From positions 43,050,001-43,114,000 of the forward strand of contig NC_072893.1 in the NCBI RefSeq assembly GCF_027943255.1: 64,000 bases of DNA, in the 5' to 3' direction. Made by a program: the position numbers and the translations under genes. The number at the start of each line of letters is the position of its first letter. Position 1 is the stretch's first letter. This stretch comes from Anastrepha obliqua. Lineage: Eukaryota; Arthropoda; Insecta; Diptera; Tephritidae. The notes beneath the pieces were generated by a model. The model did no database searches. It was given only the letters and a program-made list of their open reading frames with translations, and had not been told where the DNA came from. Shown here piece after piece: positions 1 to 11,077 of the stretch.

Positions 1-900
1 TGCATTCTTCCATATGATTAGGACTTAGATGAAAAGTCGAAACAGGCGACCAAAATTGGTAGTTCCAATGATATCCTTCCGGTAATATGAAAGTTAAAGT
101 CGAGGCTTATTCTGGTAAACCTATTGTCGTAAATGTTGATAAAATCATGAAAATTAGAGAGTCGGACCGGGCCAGGAATTGAAAACTAGGAAAAGTATAA
201 TATTACTTACTGATGTATATAAAATATAATGAAATGAAAAATCTTCAGAAAAAAAAGAAAATCCAATTCCAAATTGTTTTAATTTCATCAATAAAGGGGA
301 CTAAGGATAAAAATTAAGTTCAAATAAAAATTAAAACGAATTACAAAGAATAATAAGAATAATAAAAATAATAAAAATAATAAAAATAATAAAAATAAAT
401 AAAAATAATAAAATACAATAAAAATAATAAAAATATATAAAACCAAAATTAATACTATTTCAAAAATTACGTTTAAAAACGTTGAAACGTGAATTTTGTA
501 CTTGTGACTTTCTCTGCAAATGTCCGGATTTGGCAGCTAAACGATTACTGGGTGATACTTTCTTTGACAGCTTGGGACAGTGTTCTAACCTAAATCTCAT
601 CATCCTTCTCTGGTGCATTCTGGCATCCGGTAGTTCTGGTTGCCTGCAGGTCTCATAATATTATTAAAATGACGCTTTAGTGATACTTTAGGAGTACTTC
701 AACTATTTTATTTATCTATTTTTGCGTTCCCGTATAGTATTAAGTTAGAGATCATAAACCCCCCATAACTAGATTTAAGAAATTATTTGTTGCTCTTCTA
801 GAAGGAAAGATAAATTGTTTTGCCGGCTTCCGTCCTGGACGTTCCATCCAGTACCGTGTGAATCTCGTGTCGTCCCAGTCGTTCATATATTATTTTATTT
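1..900. other. AT-rich gene-free stretch with AAT microsatellite
   Basis: No convincing coding segment is seen. Positions about 343-440 are a degenerate AAT/AAAAT simple repeat. The rest is ordinary AT-rich intergenic sequence. Confidence 0.6.
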
Positions 901-904
901 GGGT

Positions 905-1300
905 AGCACCTAAGCAGTCCAGCACCATTTCACTAAGCAGTCTGCATGTTTATAACCGTCATGACCTGACAATACGGTGTTTCTTGCGCGCAGATTAAAG
1001 AGAACAGTGAAGCATTCCCCAAATAGTTTAGATGTTATTGCGTGGGATTGCAGTGCACAAACGGCTGCTTGGCTGTTTGATAAAATACAGATACGCTTCG
1101 AAGTAGTATCTCTGCATGGGCATTCCCTGTCGGAAATTTCTATGTCATGGACCTCCGCTTGAAATACCATGGGGTAACCACCCACTGGTAACAATTTTTT
1201 AAAGCTCAACCCAAAAACATCCGGAACAGTTCTATCATCTGCAAGTTTCGACCTATCTGTGTACTGGATTCCACAGTCAGGTTGAATTTATGGATTATCT
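905..1300 (-). pseudogene. Non-LTR retrotransposon RNase H fragment
   Basis: The minus-strand reading frame 910-1209 carries the stretch RICILSNSQAAVCALQSH. This resembles the 'ILSDSQAA..AL' core of the RNase H domain of I/R1-type non-LTR elements, with the usual Asp of DSQ replaced by Asn. A later stretch, GHDGYKHADCL, matches the 'PGH.G..GNE.AD.LA' block with residues lost. No reverse transcriptase lies next to it, so this is an orphan fragment. The family assignment comes from motif recall only. Confidence 0.45.
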
Positions 1301-2399
1301 GTCTCACAGAGCGCCCGTTCTAAATTAGATAACAGTTATTTATTTCTCGATATTTCCCCCTCAACCCTTGGTTGGTTGAAAGAATTAATTTGATTCAATT
1401 TTAAAAAGAATAGTGAAGAATAAATTCACCCTATATTCAATATTCGGGTGTAACACATTTGCGTTCTAAGAGTAAGTACTCTCTTGCTCTCTCTCTGCTT
1501 TAAGTTGAGGTATAAATTTAGTTGGTAGTTGTCATATAGTCTAATGTTGTTGTAAGTACACCTAACCTAATAATAAATTTATGTCATAGTATGAAGGCGT
1601 CTTTCAAGTAATCTAGTCGCCAATCGAAAGATAATTAAGATTACAAAAAGTTAGCAACAAATATTACTTGCACCTTCGCAGGTGTATACACTATGTACTA
1701 AAATTATAAGTACACTGTTAGATGGTACCATTGCAGCCATGTTTTTGATATCCAAAAAAATTATCAAAGGTTAAAGGAAAAGCAATTCTGCAGGAACCAG
1801 CTTTTTGAAGTTATCCAGAAACTGGCCGACTGACGTCTGAAGACCAACCGAAATTTTAAAATTTAAGCAAAAATCTTTCTAAAATCGAAGATGAACTAAC
1901 AATTTGCTTTGGTTATTGTGATACTATTCACTATGGGCGAAGTTTTTCATAAGACGAAACCTAATTTATTTAGAAAGACAAATTGCAAGAGCTTTCAGCG
2001 CTCATAAAGTATTGGCTCCATGTTTTCTTCTATTCCCCACACAATGACTTCTGCGCTAAAATTTCTCAGAAATTTCAAGGTAACTATTGAGACCACGCGC
2101 TTTTTGAAGCCCACACAATGATTTAGAGAGGACCAAGTAGAGGAAGGACAGGATAGTTCCGATGGTATCACAAGGAGCCCCTAACTGGCCTGGGTGCGTC
2201 GAAGGACAGTCACTTCGCCTAACTTAACCTAATCTAGATCACGCGCTCTGAAAAGCAGCTATTAAATATATTTAACCTGACTCGTAAATCTGGTAGAACT
2301 GCCTAGTAAAATTGGGCGTTTTCTCAAAATTCCAAAGACCAGAATAGTTTTTTGAATTTACTAAAGTCCATAAAGGAATTTATCAAAGTCCGCGAAGAC
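1301..2399. other. No recognisable gene
   Basis: AT-rich intergenic sequence. A short segment near 2100-2230, with a 'cctaacttaacctaatc' end, resembles the 3' untranslated end of a non-LTR element, but I could not confirm this. Confidence 0.4.
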
Positions 2400-2815
2400 A
2401 GGGAATTCAGGCAATATTGGATAGAGAGTTCAGGACAGAGGCAGGCTAAATAGTTTATCTTTCTCAATAGAAGAGCATCAAATGAGCTCGTAAAGCTGTA
2501 CAGAGAGAGCTTACGAAATCTTATTGAATACCACATGGGACATTGTAGTCTTCGTTACCACATCAGAAAACTAAAATTCGTAGAAACCAGAATTTGACAT
2601 TTTTACGAACTGGATAATGGAACTCCAGACCACGTTCTCTGCGAATGTGCAGATCTCCCAAGACGAAGGCTCGTACACTTAGCTGGCGTGACTCTAAATC
2701 GATTAGCATAAGGCACAGAAAACCTGAAATTCATCAGAAGCCGCCAATTGCTTGCTAGTGGAGAAGCACAATAGACCACATCAGAGGTCGCAGCGCAATT
2801 TAGCACAATAATAAT
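2400..2815 (+). pseudogene. Non-LTR retrotransposon C-terminal fragment
   Basis: Read in the plus strand with stops, this gives 'GQRQAK', then 'LIEYHMGHCSLRYHIRKL', then 'LDNGTPDHVLCECADLPRRR'. That is the C-terminal block of I/R1-type elements (LTGHCGLRYHL..., then a Cys/His cluster with TPEHVLCEC). Internal stops and frame changes show it is dead. The 5' part (reverse transcriptase) is absent. Confidence 0.5.
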
Positions 2816-3541
2816 AATCTCCTTTGCATTTGCAAATAATCATGTTGAAGATAAAAGTGAAGTAACTAACCAAATTTGCTCCCAAAAACTAAACTTATCA
2901 CCACTTTACCATCAGTGGCACGTAATGTAAATAATTAAAATAAATGTTTGAGAAACCCCTTTTCGGTTAAACAACTTCGACGTCCAATCGCTCGATTATC
3001 GTTACTTAACTTTTATGACTTTAAATTTTTTATGACCATTCGATTGTTTCAAGAGGCATTTTCTATTTTCTATTGATCGATGGCGTGCGGATACGAGCCA
3101 TTTACCAGCTGAGGCCAATCTAGTTTAGGCTGAGTGGTCGTAGGTTTCGCAAGAGTTACGCTTAGTATTAAGGGCAATCGGCAGATAAAAATATAATAGA
3201 AACTTCAAACTTAAAATTAAGTCAAAAGTAAGTGATTGAAATATGTGATTTTAATAATGTCAATTAAGTAAATATAAATCTATATAACTATTTACATACA
3301 TGTTTGAATATGTATTAAAACTTACGTGTATCGAGATTAATGTAGGCCATAAATGTTTGATAAGCCGCTGAAGTGGCGTTTGAGTGAAATCAAAGATTAA
3401 ACAATTTTCCACGTGTTCGAGGTGGCTGCCAGAAATAAAATTCGGCTAAATACGCATCGGTTAAAAAAAATTAAATTTATTAACAATCGAAAGTGTTAAT
3501 GGGAAGATTCTAAGTTGTTTGAGAAATTTTGTGATATATAA
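2816..3541. other. No recognisable gene
   Basis: AT-rich intergenic DNA up to the TA target site of the mariner element. Nothing recognisable on either strand. Confidence 0.5.
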
Positions 3542-3543
3542 TA

Positions 3544-3569
3544 GGACTATGAATAAGTTCGTGCGGTTT
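3544..3569 (+). repeat. Mariner terminal inverted repeat, left
   Basis: Starts GGACTATGAATAAGTTCGTG and is identical to the reverse complement of the right end. It follows a TA at 3542-3543. Confidence 0.9.
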
Positions 3570-3613
3570 TTTTTCGAAATTTGAAACTTTATTGACGTAA
3601 AATGGTTACAAAT

Positions 3614-4660
3614 TTAATATTCAAAGTATTGTCCATCGCTTACTACTACTTTTTCCCATCTTTCTGGCAATTCACGGATTCCCTTTGTGAAAAATTCGGT
3701 CGGTTTTGCCGCAATCCACGAATCGATCCATTTTTTGACTTCATCGTAATTACGGAAGTGCTGGTCAGCCAGGCCATGTTGCATCGATCGGAAGAGATAG
3801 TAATCGGATGGCGCAAGGTCTGGACTATACGGCGGGTGGGGTAGGACATCCCATTTGAGCGTTTCTAAGTATGTTTTGACCACTTGTGCAACATGTGGCC
3901 GAGCATTGTCATGTTGCAAAATAACTTTGTCGTGTCTATCGGCGTATTGCGGCCGTTTTTCTCGCAGTGCTCGGCTCAAACGCATCAATTGTCGTCGGTA
4001 GACATCCCCCGTAATCGTTTCATTCGGTTTCAGTAGCTCATAATACACAACACCCAGCTGGTCCCACCAGATACACAGCATAACCTTCAGGCCATGAATA
4101 TTCTGCGCCGACGTCGATGTTGAAGCATGGCCAGGGTATCCATACGTTGCCCGACGTTTTGGATTGTCGTAATGGACCCACTTTTCATCGCCAGTCACAA
4201 TTCGATGCAAAAAACCCTTTCTTTTGTGCCGTTGAAGCAGTTGTTCGCATGCCATAAAACGGCGTTCAACGTCTCTTGGCTTCAATTCATACGGCACCCA
4301 ATGGCCTACCTTTCGGATCCTTCCCATGGCTTTTAAACGTTTGGAAATGGTTGATTGATCAACTCCCAAAGTTTTTGCAACCTCTTCTTGCGTTTGAGCC
4401 GGATCTTGATCGAGCAATTCCTCCAATTCGGTATCCATGAACTTTGGCGGCGCACCCTCGCGTTCTTCGTCTTCCAAGCCAAAATCACCACTTTTAAAGC
4501 GTGCAAACCACTTCTGGCACGTTCGCTCAGCTAGAGCATGGTCACCATAAACTTCCACCAAGATACGATGACTTTCGGCTGCTTTTTTCTTCATATTAAA
4601 ATAATGAAGAAGAATTCCCCGCAAAAACACATTATTTGGCACGAAATTCGACATTTTCAA
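3614..4660 (-). CDS. Mariner transposase (DD34D), intact
   Basis: A 348-residue open frame, close to the 345 residues usual for mariner transposases. It would catalyse cut-and-paste transposition in the nucleus. An N-terminal helix-turn-helix region (AESHRILVE, then about residue 110 QSTISKRLKAMG) precedes the linker motif WVPYELKP. The catalytic triad is complete: Asp in VTGDEKWVHY, Asp in LQHDNARPH, and Asp in PSDYYLF, the last two 34 residues apart. The C-terminus has LPERWEKVVVSDGQYFEY. Translation could start at the first Met or, more typically, at the third residue (MSNFVPN). The sequence resembles the mauritiana-type branch more than irritans, but the subfamily is not settled. No stops or frameshifts are seen. 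Confidence 0.93.
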   Translation of the reverse strand: MKMSNFVPNNVFLRGILLHYFNMKKKAAESHRILVEVYGDHALAERTCQKWFARFKSGDFGLEDEEREGAPPKFMDTELEELLDQDPAQTQEEVAKTLGVDQSTISKRLKAMGRIRKVGHWVPYELKPRDVERRFMACEQLLQRHKRKGFLHRIVTGDEKWVHYDNPKRRATYGYPGHASTSTSAQNIHGLKVMLCIWWDQLGVVYYELLKPNETITGDVYRRQLMRLSRALREKRPQYADRHDKVILQHDNARPHVAQVVKTYLETLKWDVLPHPPYSPDLAPSDYYLFRSMQHGLADQHFRNYDEVKKWIDSWIAAKPTEFFTKGIRELPERWEKVVVSDGQYFEY

Positions 4661-4797
4661 GTGTGGTAAAAATATTGTTGTTTACGCTTCAAATAAAAAA
4701 CTTATACTGACGTTTGTGCCTTACGACAGTAGCTCTCCAATGAATGTTTGGAAATGTGGATCGATGGAATAATAATCAAGTTACGCCATCTGTTGTG

Positions 4798-4823
4798 AAA
4801 CCGCACGAACTTATTCATAGTCC
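4798..4823 (-). repeat. Mariner terminal inverted repeat, right
   Basis: Exact reverse complement of 3544-3569. TA follows at 4824-4825. Confidence 0.9.
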
Positions 4824-4849
4824 TATTAAATAAATAAAGGAAATAAATA

Positions 4850-4985
4850 ATTGGCGCGTACACCCTTTTTGGGTGTTTGGCCGAGCTATTCCTTTTATTT
4901 GGGGCGTGCGTCTTGATGTTGTTCTACCAATAGAAGGACCTGTAGTTTTAAGCCGACTCAGAACATCAAATATTTTTAATTGTTT
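4850..4985 (-). mobile_element. SINE fragment (tRNA-derived family), 3' part
   Basis: Reads in reverse orientation the conserved 3' half of the SINE that is full-length at 11078-11391: 'ttggccgagct', 'gcgtcttgatgttgttc' and 'aagccgactc' blocks. The tRNA-like head is missing. Confidence 0.75.
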
Positions 4986-5028
4986 CATGACTTTTTCTTG
5001 CAGTATAATGGATATATACAAGGCGAAG

Positions 5029-6293
5029 TCCAAAATAAACAAGACTGAGCTAAAATTGAAACGACAAAAGTTTTGCTTTGATAACTTCGAGTTAATTTAT
5101 TCAAAATAGTCCCCTCTGGCTTCAATACACTGTTTTGGGCGATCTAAAAGCTTTTCGAAAGAGACTTTCAGGTCATTGACCGGAATGTCCCTCAGGATGT
5201 CGGTACAAGTCTTTTGGATAGCCTCTATGGACGCAAAACGTTTTACTTTTATCTTTTATGGCCAAATGCAATTTTGCGAATAGATAGAAGCCACAGGCAG
5301 CCATATTAGACGAATACGGTGAGTGAGTGATGGTTAAAATGGATTTCTAATCAAAAAATCAGTGACAAGAGAGGATCGATGAGATGGTGCATTATCATGC
5401 AGTAAGCGCCAGCTTCCTCCGTCGCGGTATTCAGAGCGATTTTGACGAATGCGATGCAACAAACGCTTCAAAACGCCAAGTTAGGAAATTGGCCCGCTGG
5501 CATGAACTCCTTGTGAACAATTCCCTTGGAATCCTAAAAACTAATTTGCATCGACTTAATTTTTGACTTCTCCAAACCGGATTTTTTGAATGTTAGCTTG
5601 TCTGGGGCCTTCCATTCGGCGCTTTGACGCTTGGTCTCAGGTTCATGTTGCAAACTCCACGTTACAATGTTGTAAAGGATGTTCTCGTCTTTTCTCGCCT
5701 CTGAGGTCTTTCGAGTGTTGAATTCTGTGCAATTTTTGCTCCTCAGTTAACTTGTGCGGAATGAAACGTGCACAGTCTTTTCGTAAGCCTAAATGATCAG
5801 TTAAAATGCGATAAATCGATATTTTGGATATTCAACTCGGATTCCATGAATTTCAACGATGATTTCGGTTCATTTTTGATAAATTTACAAACAATTTCGA
5901 TGGAGTTTTCGGTGATTATTGATATTGCTTAATGTTGATTGTCATTTATGTCCACTCAATCATCTGTGAAACGTGTAAACCACTCACGAACTCTGACACG
6001 TGATAGACAATCATCGCCATAAACTTTTTTCATCAAATCAAATGTTTCGGTAAACGTTTTACCGATTTTAAACCAAAATTTGATATTCACTCTTTGTTTG
6101 AAACTCATTTTTGTACCGATGAGGCAAACATACTGACACGCAATAAATTCGTTTCCACCGAACCGAATGTCACCAAGCTTTCATTGGAAGTCAACTAAGG
6201 ATGTAACTTCCAACGCACTAACTCATTAAAAAGATGGCGCCATCGGAAACATTTTTATGACGCCAATCTTGTTTTTTTTTGGACTTCACTTTG
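5029..6293 (-). mobile_element. Decayed full-length mariner element
   Basis: The ends match as inverted repeats (caaggcgaagtccaaaa... on the left, its complement at the right) and are flanked by TA at 5027-5028 and 6294-6295. The 1,265-bp length is normal for mariner. The minus strand starts with MSFKQRVNIKFWFKIGKTF and continues VYGDDCLSRVRVREWFTRF. It is then broken by several stops and shifts before ESELNIQNI and the later blocks, so no transposase can be made. A truncated second copy of the same family lies at 38530-39310. Confidence 0.85.
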
Positions 6294-6295
6294 TA

Positions 6296-6681
6296 CACAT
6301 ATTGTATACTCTTTTGGGTTTTTTTTGTACATCTGAAACTAAAGTAAGTGATCTAATAGTAAAAGTTCCAAGTCATTCCAAAGGAATGAAAATGAAATCG
6401 TAAATGTAAGCTTTTCCATTATTTAGAAGGCAAGTTAGGGTCCACCTTAAGTCGAAGAATTATAGCATAATTTATTTATTGTTCAGGAAAAAGGAAAAAA
6501 CGCGAGGTTGTTCTAACAAAATACTTATTTTCTTTGTAATTATTTTGTTAACCTTGTTTTGCTAGCGAAAGTGATGCATGTGGTGGGTGTTGAACAAAAA
6601 AAAAGTTCTGGTTATAACTAGTTCCATATTTTGCCCTTATGATTGGTCATTTACAAGTTTCAAAAATACTTCCCATATATA
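6296..6681. other. No recognisable gene
   Basis: AT-rich intergenic stretch ending at the TA target of the next element. Confidence 0.5.
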
Positions 6682-6683
6682 TA

Positions 6684-7273
6684 GGGTGATCAATCATGAG
6701 GTGCTTTTTTCAATAGTTAAAAAAAAACAAAAATGTAAATTATGTTCAAAACCTTTATTTATCATTTGAAAGGACATTCTTTGACATTTACTTTTTGAAT
6801 ATGACTTCATTCAAATGTTGGCCGCAACTACACTTAAGGTGGTCCATCCTGAAGGTCCAAATTTTAATCACTCGTTCGAGCATTTCGTGAATAACACGCA
6901 TAATGTTGGCTTCCAGAGCTTCAATCGTAGCTGGTTTATCAGCATAGACCTTGGACTTCACGAATCCCCAAAGAAAAAAGTCCAAAGGTGTGATATCACA
7001 AGATCTTGGTGGCCAACTCACAGGTCCTAAACGTGAAATCAGCTGCTCTCCGAAATGACTTCTCAATAAAGTCATTGTTTCACGAGCTGTATGGCAACAG
7101 AACGCTGATTTTCATAATACAGTTGAACAATTTGTAGACGTTGTTGCGGTGTAAGTCTTTCCATGATGAAATGCCAAACGCTGTTCAACAAATCCACGAT
7201 GACAGTTTGCCACAACTCGCGCGCGATCTGTAAAAAAACGCAAATGAAAAAAACTCCTCTTAATTGATCACCC
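6684..7273 (-). mobile_element. Internally deleted DD41D Tc1/mariner element (590 bp)
   Basis: The ends GGGTGATCAAT... and their inverted copy are flanked by TA (6682-6683, 7274-7275). On the minus strand the N-terminal stretch MERLTPQQRLQIVQLYYENQ (about 7165 downward) joins after a large deletion to a C-terminal piece at 6788-7075, which contains SRLGPVSWPPRSCDITP, LDFFLWGF and MDHLKCSCGQHLNEVIF. The first two catalytic Asp blocks are gone. The ends survive, so it could have been mobilised in trans like a MITE. Assignment to the DD41D group rests on similarity to 18433-19378, where the spacing can be counted. Confidence 0.85.
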
Positions 7274-7559
7274 TATACAAATGTACGTGGAGTTCTGCTT
7301 CTCGAGAAACTAATCTAATCTCATGAATCAGTACAGCACAGCCCTTATCATAAATATAAACCCAATGTGAGTTTATGCTGCAGCCGCGATAGTAGCAAAG
7401 AAAATAGGAAATGGGTAGTCCGTACGTGTTTATGTTGGAACACAGTTGTAAACAATGGCAATGATAATGGTTGTACAGATTAAGCTAAGGTCTGTATGCA
7501 CTGCGACCAGATTGATTGTGCGCTCCCCATTGCCTTTTTGTAAGACCCTTTTTATATAG
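7274..7559. other. No recognisable gene
   Basis: Nothing supported. Confidence 0.4.
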
Positions 7560-7900
7560 GGTTAGAGGAGATTTTGCTCGTTTGGTATTAAAGTTCCATT
7601 TCAGTGCCATTCCAGTATTCCCTGCTTTTTATTTGCATCTATTTTTTGGTTTGCTGTTTTAGGTTGTTTTTGTTAAAGCCGAAAAATGGGGTTGGTCCAA
7701 TAAATGGCACTCTCGCCCCTTTTTTGGCATATAAGTCTGCCGTCTTCGTGTCCCTCTGATCCTGGTACCCAAATCAGGGAAACTTGGTTAGGAGTCATCA
7801 GTTTGTTGTTGCATTGTTACAATCTATTGGGACTTTTGAATCAAACGTAAAGCTATTTAAGGCTTTGAGTACTGATTGACTCTCCGAAAGTATTTTAATT
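7560..7900 (-). pseudogene. Non-LTR RNase H fragment
   Basis: The minus strand reads KILSESQSVLKALNSFTF, then, across stops, LYAKKGARVPFIGPTPFFG. This is the end of an RNase H domain (DSQ.A.KAL, then DE.AK.GA..P). Stops and the lack of a reverse transcriptase show a dead fragment. Confidence 0.4.
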
Positions 7901-8213
7901 TTTACTCTTTAAATTCTACTCTAAAAGAGGGTTCAGATACTGTTCCACTATTTCCATTATGGCGAAAAGCTTTGCGTGGAAAATTGTGGTGTCTGTACTC
8001 AGTGTTAAAGAATTGTGAGCTCTAGTCTCCATTGTTCTCCACAGCCATGTTCATCGAGTACTCCACTGTTCCTTAGACTGGAAGATAACTTTGTAACTCT
8101 TAGTAAGCTTGCACGGGTATCAACTGTTACTTGGCTAAATGACAGTCCAGAGAATCGTTTACAAGCGCGCGGAAGTATTTTGCCGAGAGTAAACGTGAAA
8201 AAAGAAAATCAGT
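7901..8213. other. No recognisable gene; probable left flank of the maT element
   Basis: The left terminal repeat of the maT element probably lies here, but I could not place it by eye. Confidence 0.3.
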
Positions 8214-9644
8214 AATGGATTTCAAACGCAACTGACTGTGACCGCATTATATTTGGCTGGAAAATCACAACCAGCGATTGTTCGTGAGCTCGAACACCTT
8301 AAAGTAAACAAAGTTTTTATTTGTCGCACCATTACTCGTTACAATGATACTGGTGGCATCGCGAAACGTTATGGAGGTGGTCATCAAAAGACTGCAACGA
8401 CATGATCTCACACAAAAGCAGCAACAAGTCAGAATTGAGAGAGCGAAGGAGTTGCTTGGCCGAAAGCGGTCAATTTTCGAAGATTTGGTTTTCTGACGAG
8501 AAAATTTTTCAAATTGAGCAATTCGTAAACTCCCAAAACGATAGGATTTATTTCACCGACCGCTCATACGAGAATTTGAGTCATCGATTGGCCACGAGGA
8601 GGCAGCACACGCCACAGGTAATGGTTTGAGCCGCTGAAACCGCAGATGGGCGCTCTCCAATCGTTTTCATTGAGCCTGGCGTCAACGTAAATGCGAAATA
8701 TTATCGGCAAAGTATTCTGGAGGTTGCTTTGAAGTCGTGGGCAGACACACATTTCGGTGGCAGATCATGGACGTCTCAACAGGACTCGGCATCGTCTCAC
8801 AAAGCTCGAGTGAATCAAGAATGGCTAAAAAACAACGTTCCAAACTTCATAGCGTCCGCACAATGGCTCTCGAATTCACCAGACGCGAATCCGATGGATT
8901 ATTTGCTTTGGACTATTTTGGAGATCAAGGTCCGAACTAAAAGCTTCACTAGTCTCGAGGCGCTGAAAAAAGTCATTGTTCGCGAGTGGGCCAAAATATA
9001 GGGGTTTTCAGTAAGAGCGCTTCAACTTTTGAACTTTTTTGAATAAAACACAAAAGGTTTGACCTTTTTAACTAATTTTTTTTTTATTATCGAGTTTGAA
9101 CATTTAAGTATGAAATTCGATTTCTTTTACATGACCACCGCGTGCACGTTTTACGAAGTCCAATCGTTGAACCCAATTTTCGACCACTCTTTTGCATAAA
9201 TCGGCCGAAATTCCAGCAATTTCGCGTTCAATATTGGCCTGAGCTCACAAATCGTCGCCGGCTTGTTACTGTAGACCAATGACTTCACATAACCCCAAAA
9301 CGGGACGGCTTGTTAAATGGACCGTAAAATGGCCGTAATGCTCTTAAAGTAGCAGCAACAGGACGATTATTTTCATAAAAAATTTGCACGATTTGCAATC
9401 GTTGCTCAAGTGTGTAGCGTTCCATGGTGAAATGTATACTAATGAAGTTTACAAAGGACAAGCGAAAAATAAAAAATATTGCGTCGTTCGCCCTCCCTAT
9501 CGGAAAAAAGTTGAAGCGCACCTATTGAACAACCCTATACCTGCAAGTCACATTCGGGCAGTTTGCGATTCGTTTCTGGACCGTCTCGAGGCCATAGTCA
9601 AGGCAAAAGGTGGCCATATCGAGCAAAAGTTAATTGATTCTTAG
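8214..9644 (+). pseudogene. maT-type (DD37D) transposase pseudogene, split by an insertion
   Basis: The coding remains fall in three parts. The N-terminal helix-turn-helix region (LYLAGKSQPAIVRELEHL, about 8236-8400) is followed by a deletion. The catalytic core (8402-8998) contains SDEKIFQIEQF, QQDSASSHKARVNQEW and SPDANPMDYLLW. The C-terminus (9540-9644) contains HIRAVCDSFLDRLEAIV and ends at a stop. The last two catalytic Asp residues are 37 apart, which is diagnostic of the maT clade. The reading frame is interrupted at WAKI by another element (8999-9537); removing it rejoins the frame exactly to PASHIRA. A single-base frameshift precedes SDEK and a stop lies in the MVWAA block, so it is dead. 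Confidence 0.85.
8999..9537 (-). mobile_element. Deleted Tc1/mariner element inserted in the maT gene
   Basis: The ends TAGGGGTTTTCA... and ...CAACCCTA are inverted copies, followed internally by a shared 'gcgcttcaactttt' block. TA duplications are at 8997-8998 and 9538-9539. On the minus strand the N-terminus MERYTLEQRLQIVQIFYENN (about 9425 downward) is fused, after a large deletion, to a C-terminal piece (NIEREIAGISADLCKRVVEN...RARGGHVKEIEFHT). The catalytic centre is missing. It belongs to the same broad group as the DD41D elements in this window. Confidence 0.88.
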
Positions 9645-11077
9645 TTTTGTATTATTTTTAAACATTTTTTACTTTGAATTGATTAAAAATAATTTTCGAA
9701 ACTAAATTTATGGGCTTTTTAATTGGTTACACTTCGAGTACCGGACCCTGTAGAAAAGAATTAATCGTTAAAAAATATTTGTTTTTGTTTTGCAAGTTTA
9801 AGTTTGACTTAAACTCCATTCTTCTTCCATTTTTGGATAATTTATGTAAAAAAAAGATATCAAGAGAGATCGCATCTTTGAAAAATTTGTGGCTCGAAAA
9901 TTGGTTTAAAGCTGTGCTCTCTTTTTTTAAAACTTTATGTATTTAGAATCCAAATCTGTGAACGATGACGAAAAAAATTGTCCCGCCCTAATGGATACGT
10001 GCATGTATTATATTTATATTTAAATTCACCGATAAGCAGATGAAAATAATTTTGCAGCGAGACTTGGAAATTTACACATATAATTAATTCTGAAATCTCA
10101 TTATCAGAGTAAAAATTATTTTTTATAAGTTTGTGTTAATATTTCAGTTCAATAAGTACATCGGTATGAAATATCGCTAGTATTATAATATTGTTTGTAA
10201 ATTTGAGTTTTGTCCGCTCAGAGAGGATTGTGCCATTTAAAAATTATTCAACGTTTGGTTTTAAGGCTGGAATTTTTGATTGTATTTATGCTGCTCCTAA
10301 AGCACTCGTACTATAGACAAAGCCCTTCAAAACTTTAGAATTCTAGCTGCAAGAGTGGCGTTTGTCCATTAGGCTGGTATTGGGTACCAATGCTTGCAGC
10401 TGGTATTCTTGGTAGTCTTCAATCAATGGTGGACAAACCTTTCCCTCTAAGCTGGAAACCGCTTTGGTCGTGCGGCCAACGATAGTATAAAGTCGTTGGT
10501 TAAATACACCGTGTCGAGGTGTTGCAAACTGACAGTGCATATTACACTTTCTAATACAAGTAATAAATTGAAGTAGTCGCACGAAAATTGTCAATATGTT
10601 TGTTTGATTTGCAAAAGCTCTTCGCAGCTCCCAGCATGCCAGTGCGGATTTCTAAGTGGCGAATGAAAAGACAATTAAGTAGTAACGATTGGTTTGCTCT
10701 TTTAATATTTTTTTTTTATCGTAGTACGTCTTAAATACATTTTAAGTCGACGAAGTAATGAAAATGATATTTTATTCAAGAAACTCTAGTGGTTTTGCTG
10801 GTTGATGTTCTCAGACGTTCCATAGAGAGATAAACCCAATTTCCAATATGCAGAAGGCTTAGTGATTTCCCTGTCACACTCCATTCGAACGGACTCTATT
10901 CTGGTAGATCACTCCATCATCGGAAGAATTTTTTTCTCGAACGCATAGGTATACCTTTAGAATGAAGCCTTTCGTCAAGTATAAAATGCTACTACACTAG
11001 CAGTAACTACAAATGTTTATGGGCGGTACTAGCCCTTTCTAGCTGTGATGAAGTGATGAAATATTGTGTATATTATA
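9645..11077. other. Mostly gene-free; one unassigned minus-strand ORF
   Basis: The right end of the maT element must lie near 9650-9760. On the minus strand, 10343-10594 is open for 83 codons and includes ATPRHGVFNQRLYTIVGRTT and EDYQEYQLQALVPNTSLMD, ending at a stop. It has a protein-like composition but I do not recognise it. It may be a last exon or a transposon piece. Confidence 0.3.

Larger units (their letters stand above)
3544..4823 (-). mobile_element. Apparently complete mariner element (1,280 bp)
   Basis: The element has perfect 26-bp terminal inverted repeats (3544-3569 and 4798-4823) flanked by TA dinucleotides (3542-3543 and 4824-4825), the standard target duplication of Tc1/mariner. 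A single uninterrupted transposase frame fills most of the interior on the minus strand. Length, end structure and open frame all fit a young, possibly active copy. A little of the flanking sequence next to the TA also extends the palindrome, so the exact terminus could shift by a few bases. Confidence 0.92.

Noticed and set aside
4127..4336. Plus-strand frames within the mariner
   Set aside because: Antisense of an intact transposase.
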